Under the pieces are notes generated by a model. The model made no database searches. It saw nothing but the letters and a program-made list of their open reading frames with translations, and was not told the DNA's origin. Position numbers and translations under genes: made by a program. Below are positions 33,483 through 33,675 of a DNA stretch of 33,675 nucleotides, piece by piece. This DNA comes from Desulfobacteraceae bacterium (GTDB lineage: Bacteria; Desulfobacterota; Desulfobacteria; Desulfobacterales; ETH-SRB1), in contig JABZFQ010000023.1 of the NCBI GenBank assembly GCA_014237365.1, forward strand, positions 1 through 33,675, given 5' to 3'. Positions within the stretch are counted from its first letter, which is position 1, and each line of letters opens with the position of its first letter.

Positions 33483-33675
33483 ATGAGAGAAAATATCTTA
33501 TGGAAAACAGCGGCAGTAATTTCATTAATGATTTTTCCGGCTTTAGTTTTTGCCAATAACCAGCCTGATGATGCTAAAAAGAATGAGATATTAAAGCAGG
33601 CATATAGTATTCAGGTGCCTTTTATTAAAAATATGGGTCAAATAAAAAGTAAAGATGTCAGCTTTTATGCCAAAA
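33483..33675 (+). CDS. Secreted protein, N-terminus only (SBBP/DUF7948-like start)
   Basis: Partial; runs off the window after 64 codons. AAGGAGG lies 7 bp before the ATG. A Sec signal peptide is clear: a basic start (RENILWK), a hydrophobic core (AAVISLMIFPALVF) and a likely cut after ALVFA. The mature start contains IQVPFIKNMGQ and VSFYAK. This resembles the 'PFIENKGQ...VKFYA' opening of large SBBP/beta-propeller exported proteins (DUF7948). The family call is from pattern memory on a short stretch. Confidence 0.65.
   Translation, partial: MRENILWKTAAVISLMIFPALVFANNQPDDAKKNEILKQAYSIQVPFIKNMGQIKSKDVSFYAK

Overview
The window looks like a chromosomal segment of an AT-rich Desulfobacterota (delta-proteobacterial) bacterium, most likely a sulfate reducer of the Desulfobacterales type. 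This is inferred from protein character and gene content: a DASS/SLC13 transporter with CBS partners, a PEP-synthase-like protein, Cys-rich PAS kinases, a TauE/SafE transporter, and the runs nnr-tsaE-lysC and phoH-pgpH-ybeY-pdxJ. No rRNA, tRNA or CRISPR array was recognised, and the species assignment is only an inference.

Layout. (1) 1-8.7 kb, plus strand: nitrogen-signalling genes glnE, glnD and glnB. An unrelated AAA ATPase with a C-terminal nuclease-like domain is wedged between glnE and glnD. (2) 8.9-20.3 kb: a sigma-54-controlled block. An activator gene without a sensor domain (minus strand) lies between two plus-strand operons: CBS protein + DASS transporter, and CBS + CBS + PEP-synthase-like protein + two PAS histidine kinases + a receiver-only response regulator. 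Each operon is preceded by the same palindromic upstream site and the same -24/-12 promoter at almost identical spacing (114 and 113 bp). (3) 20.5-23.0 kb, minus strand: a CBS protein, a TauE/SafE permease and a small two-TM protein, converging on the response regulator. (4) 23.4-31.4 kb, minus strand: a housekeeping run phoH-pgpH-ybeY-pdxJ-nnr-tsaE-lysC. (5) 31.8 kb to the end, plus strand: cvpA, hisH, and the start of a secreted protein resembling SBBP/DUF7948-type proteins.

The most striking structural feature is a family of ~183-bp near-palindromic repeats: eight copies plus three remnants, in both orientations, flanked by TA. They sit at gene ends throughout regions 1, 4 and 5 and are absent from 8.9-26.6 kb. 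Bases in the two arms change together between copies. Several copies supply or touch stop codons, start codons or a ribosome-binding site of neighbouring genes. They look like non-autonomous (MITE-like) elements. Two other palindromic elements of 106 and 159 bp flank the small CBS gene near 22.7-23.0 kb.

The best candidate for an undescribed system is the sigma-54 block. It joins nucleotide-sensing CBS proteins, a DASS transporter with an altered signature, a PEP-synthase-like phosphotransferase that has lost the PEP/pyruvate barrel and gained an unknown C-terminal domain, and two paralogous kinases. The adjacent TauE cluster may belong to it. A plausible reading is energy-dependent control of anion (sulfate, sulfite or dicarboxylate) transport; this is inference.
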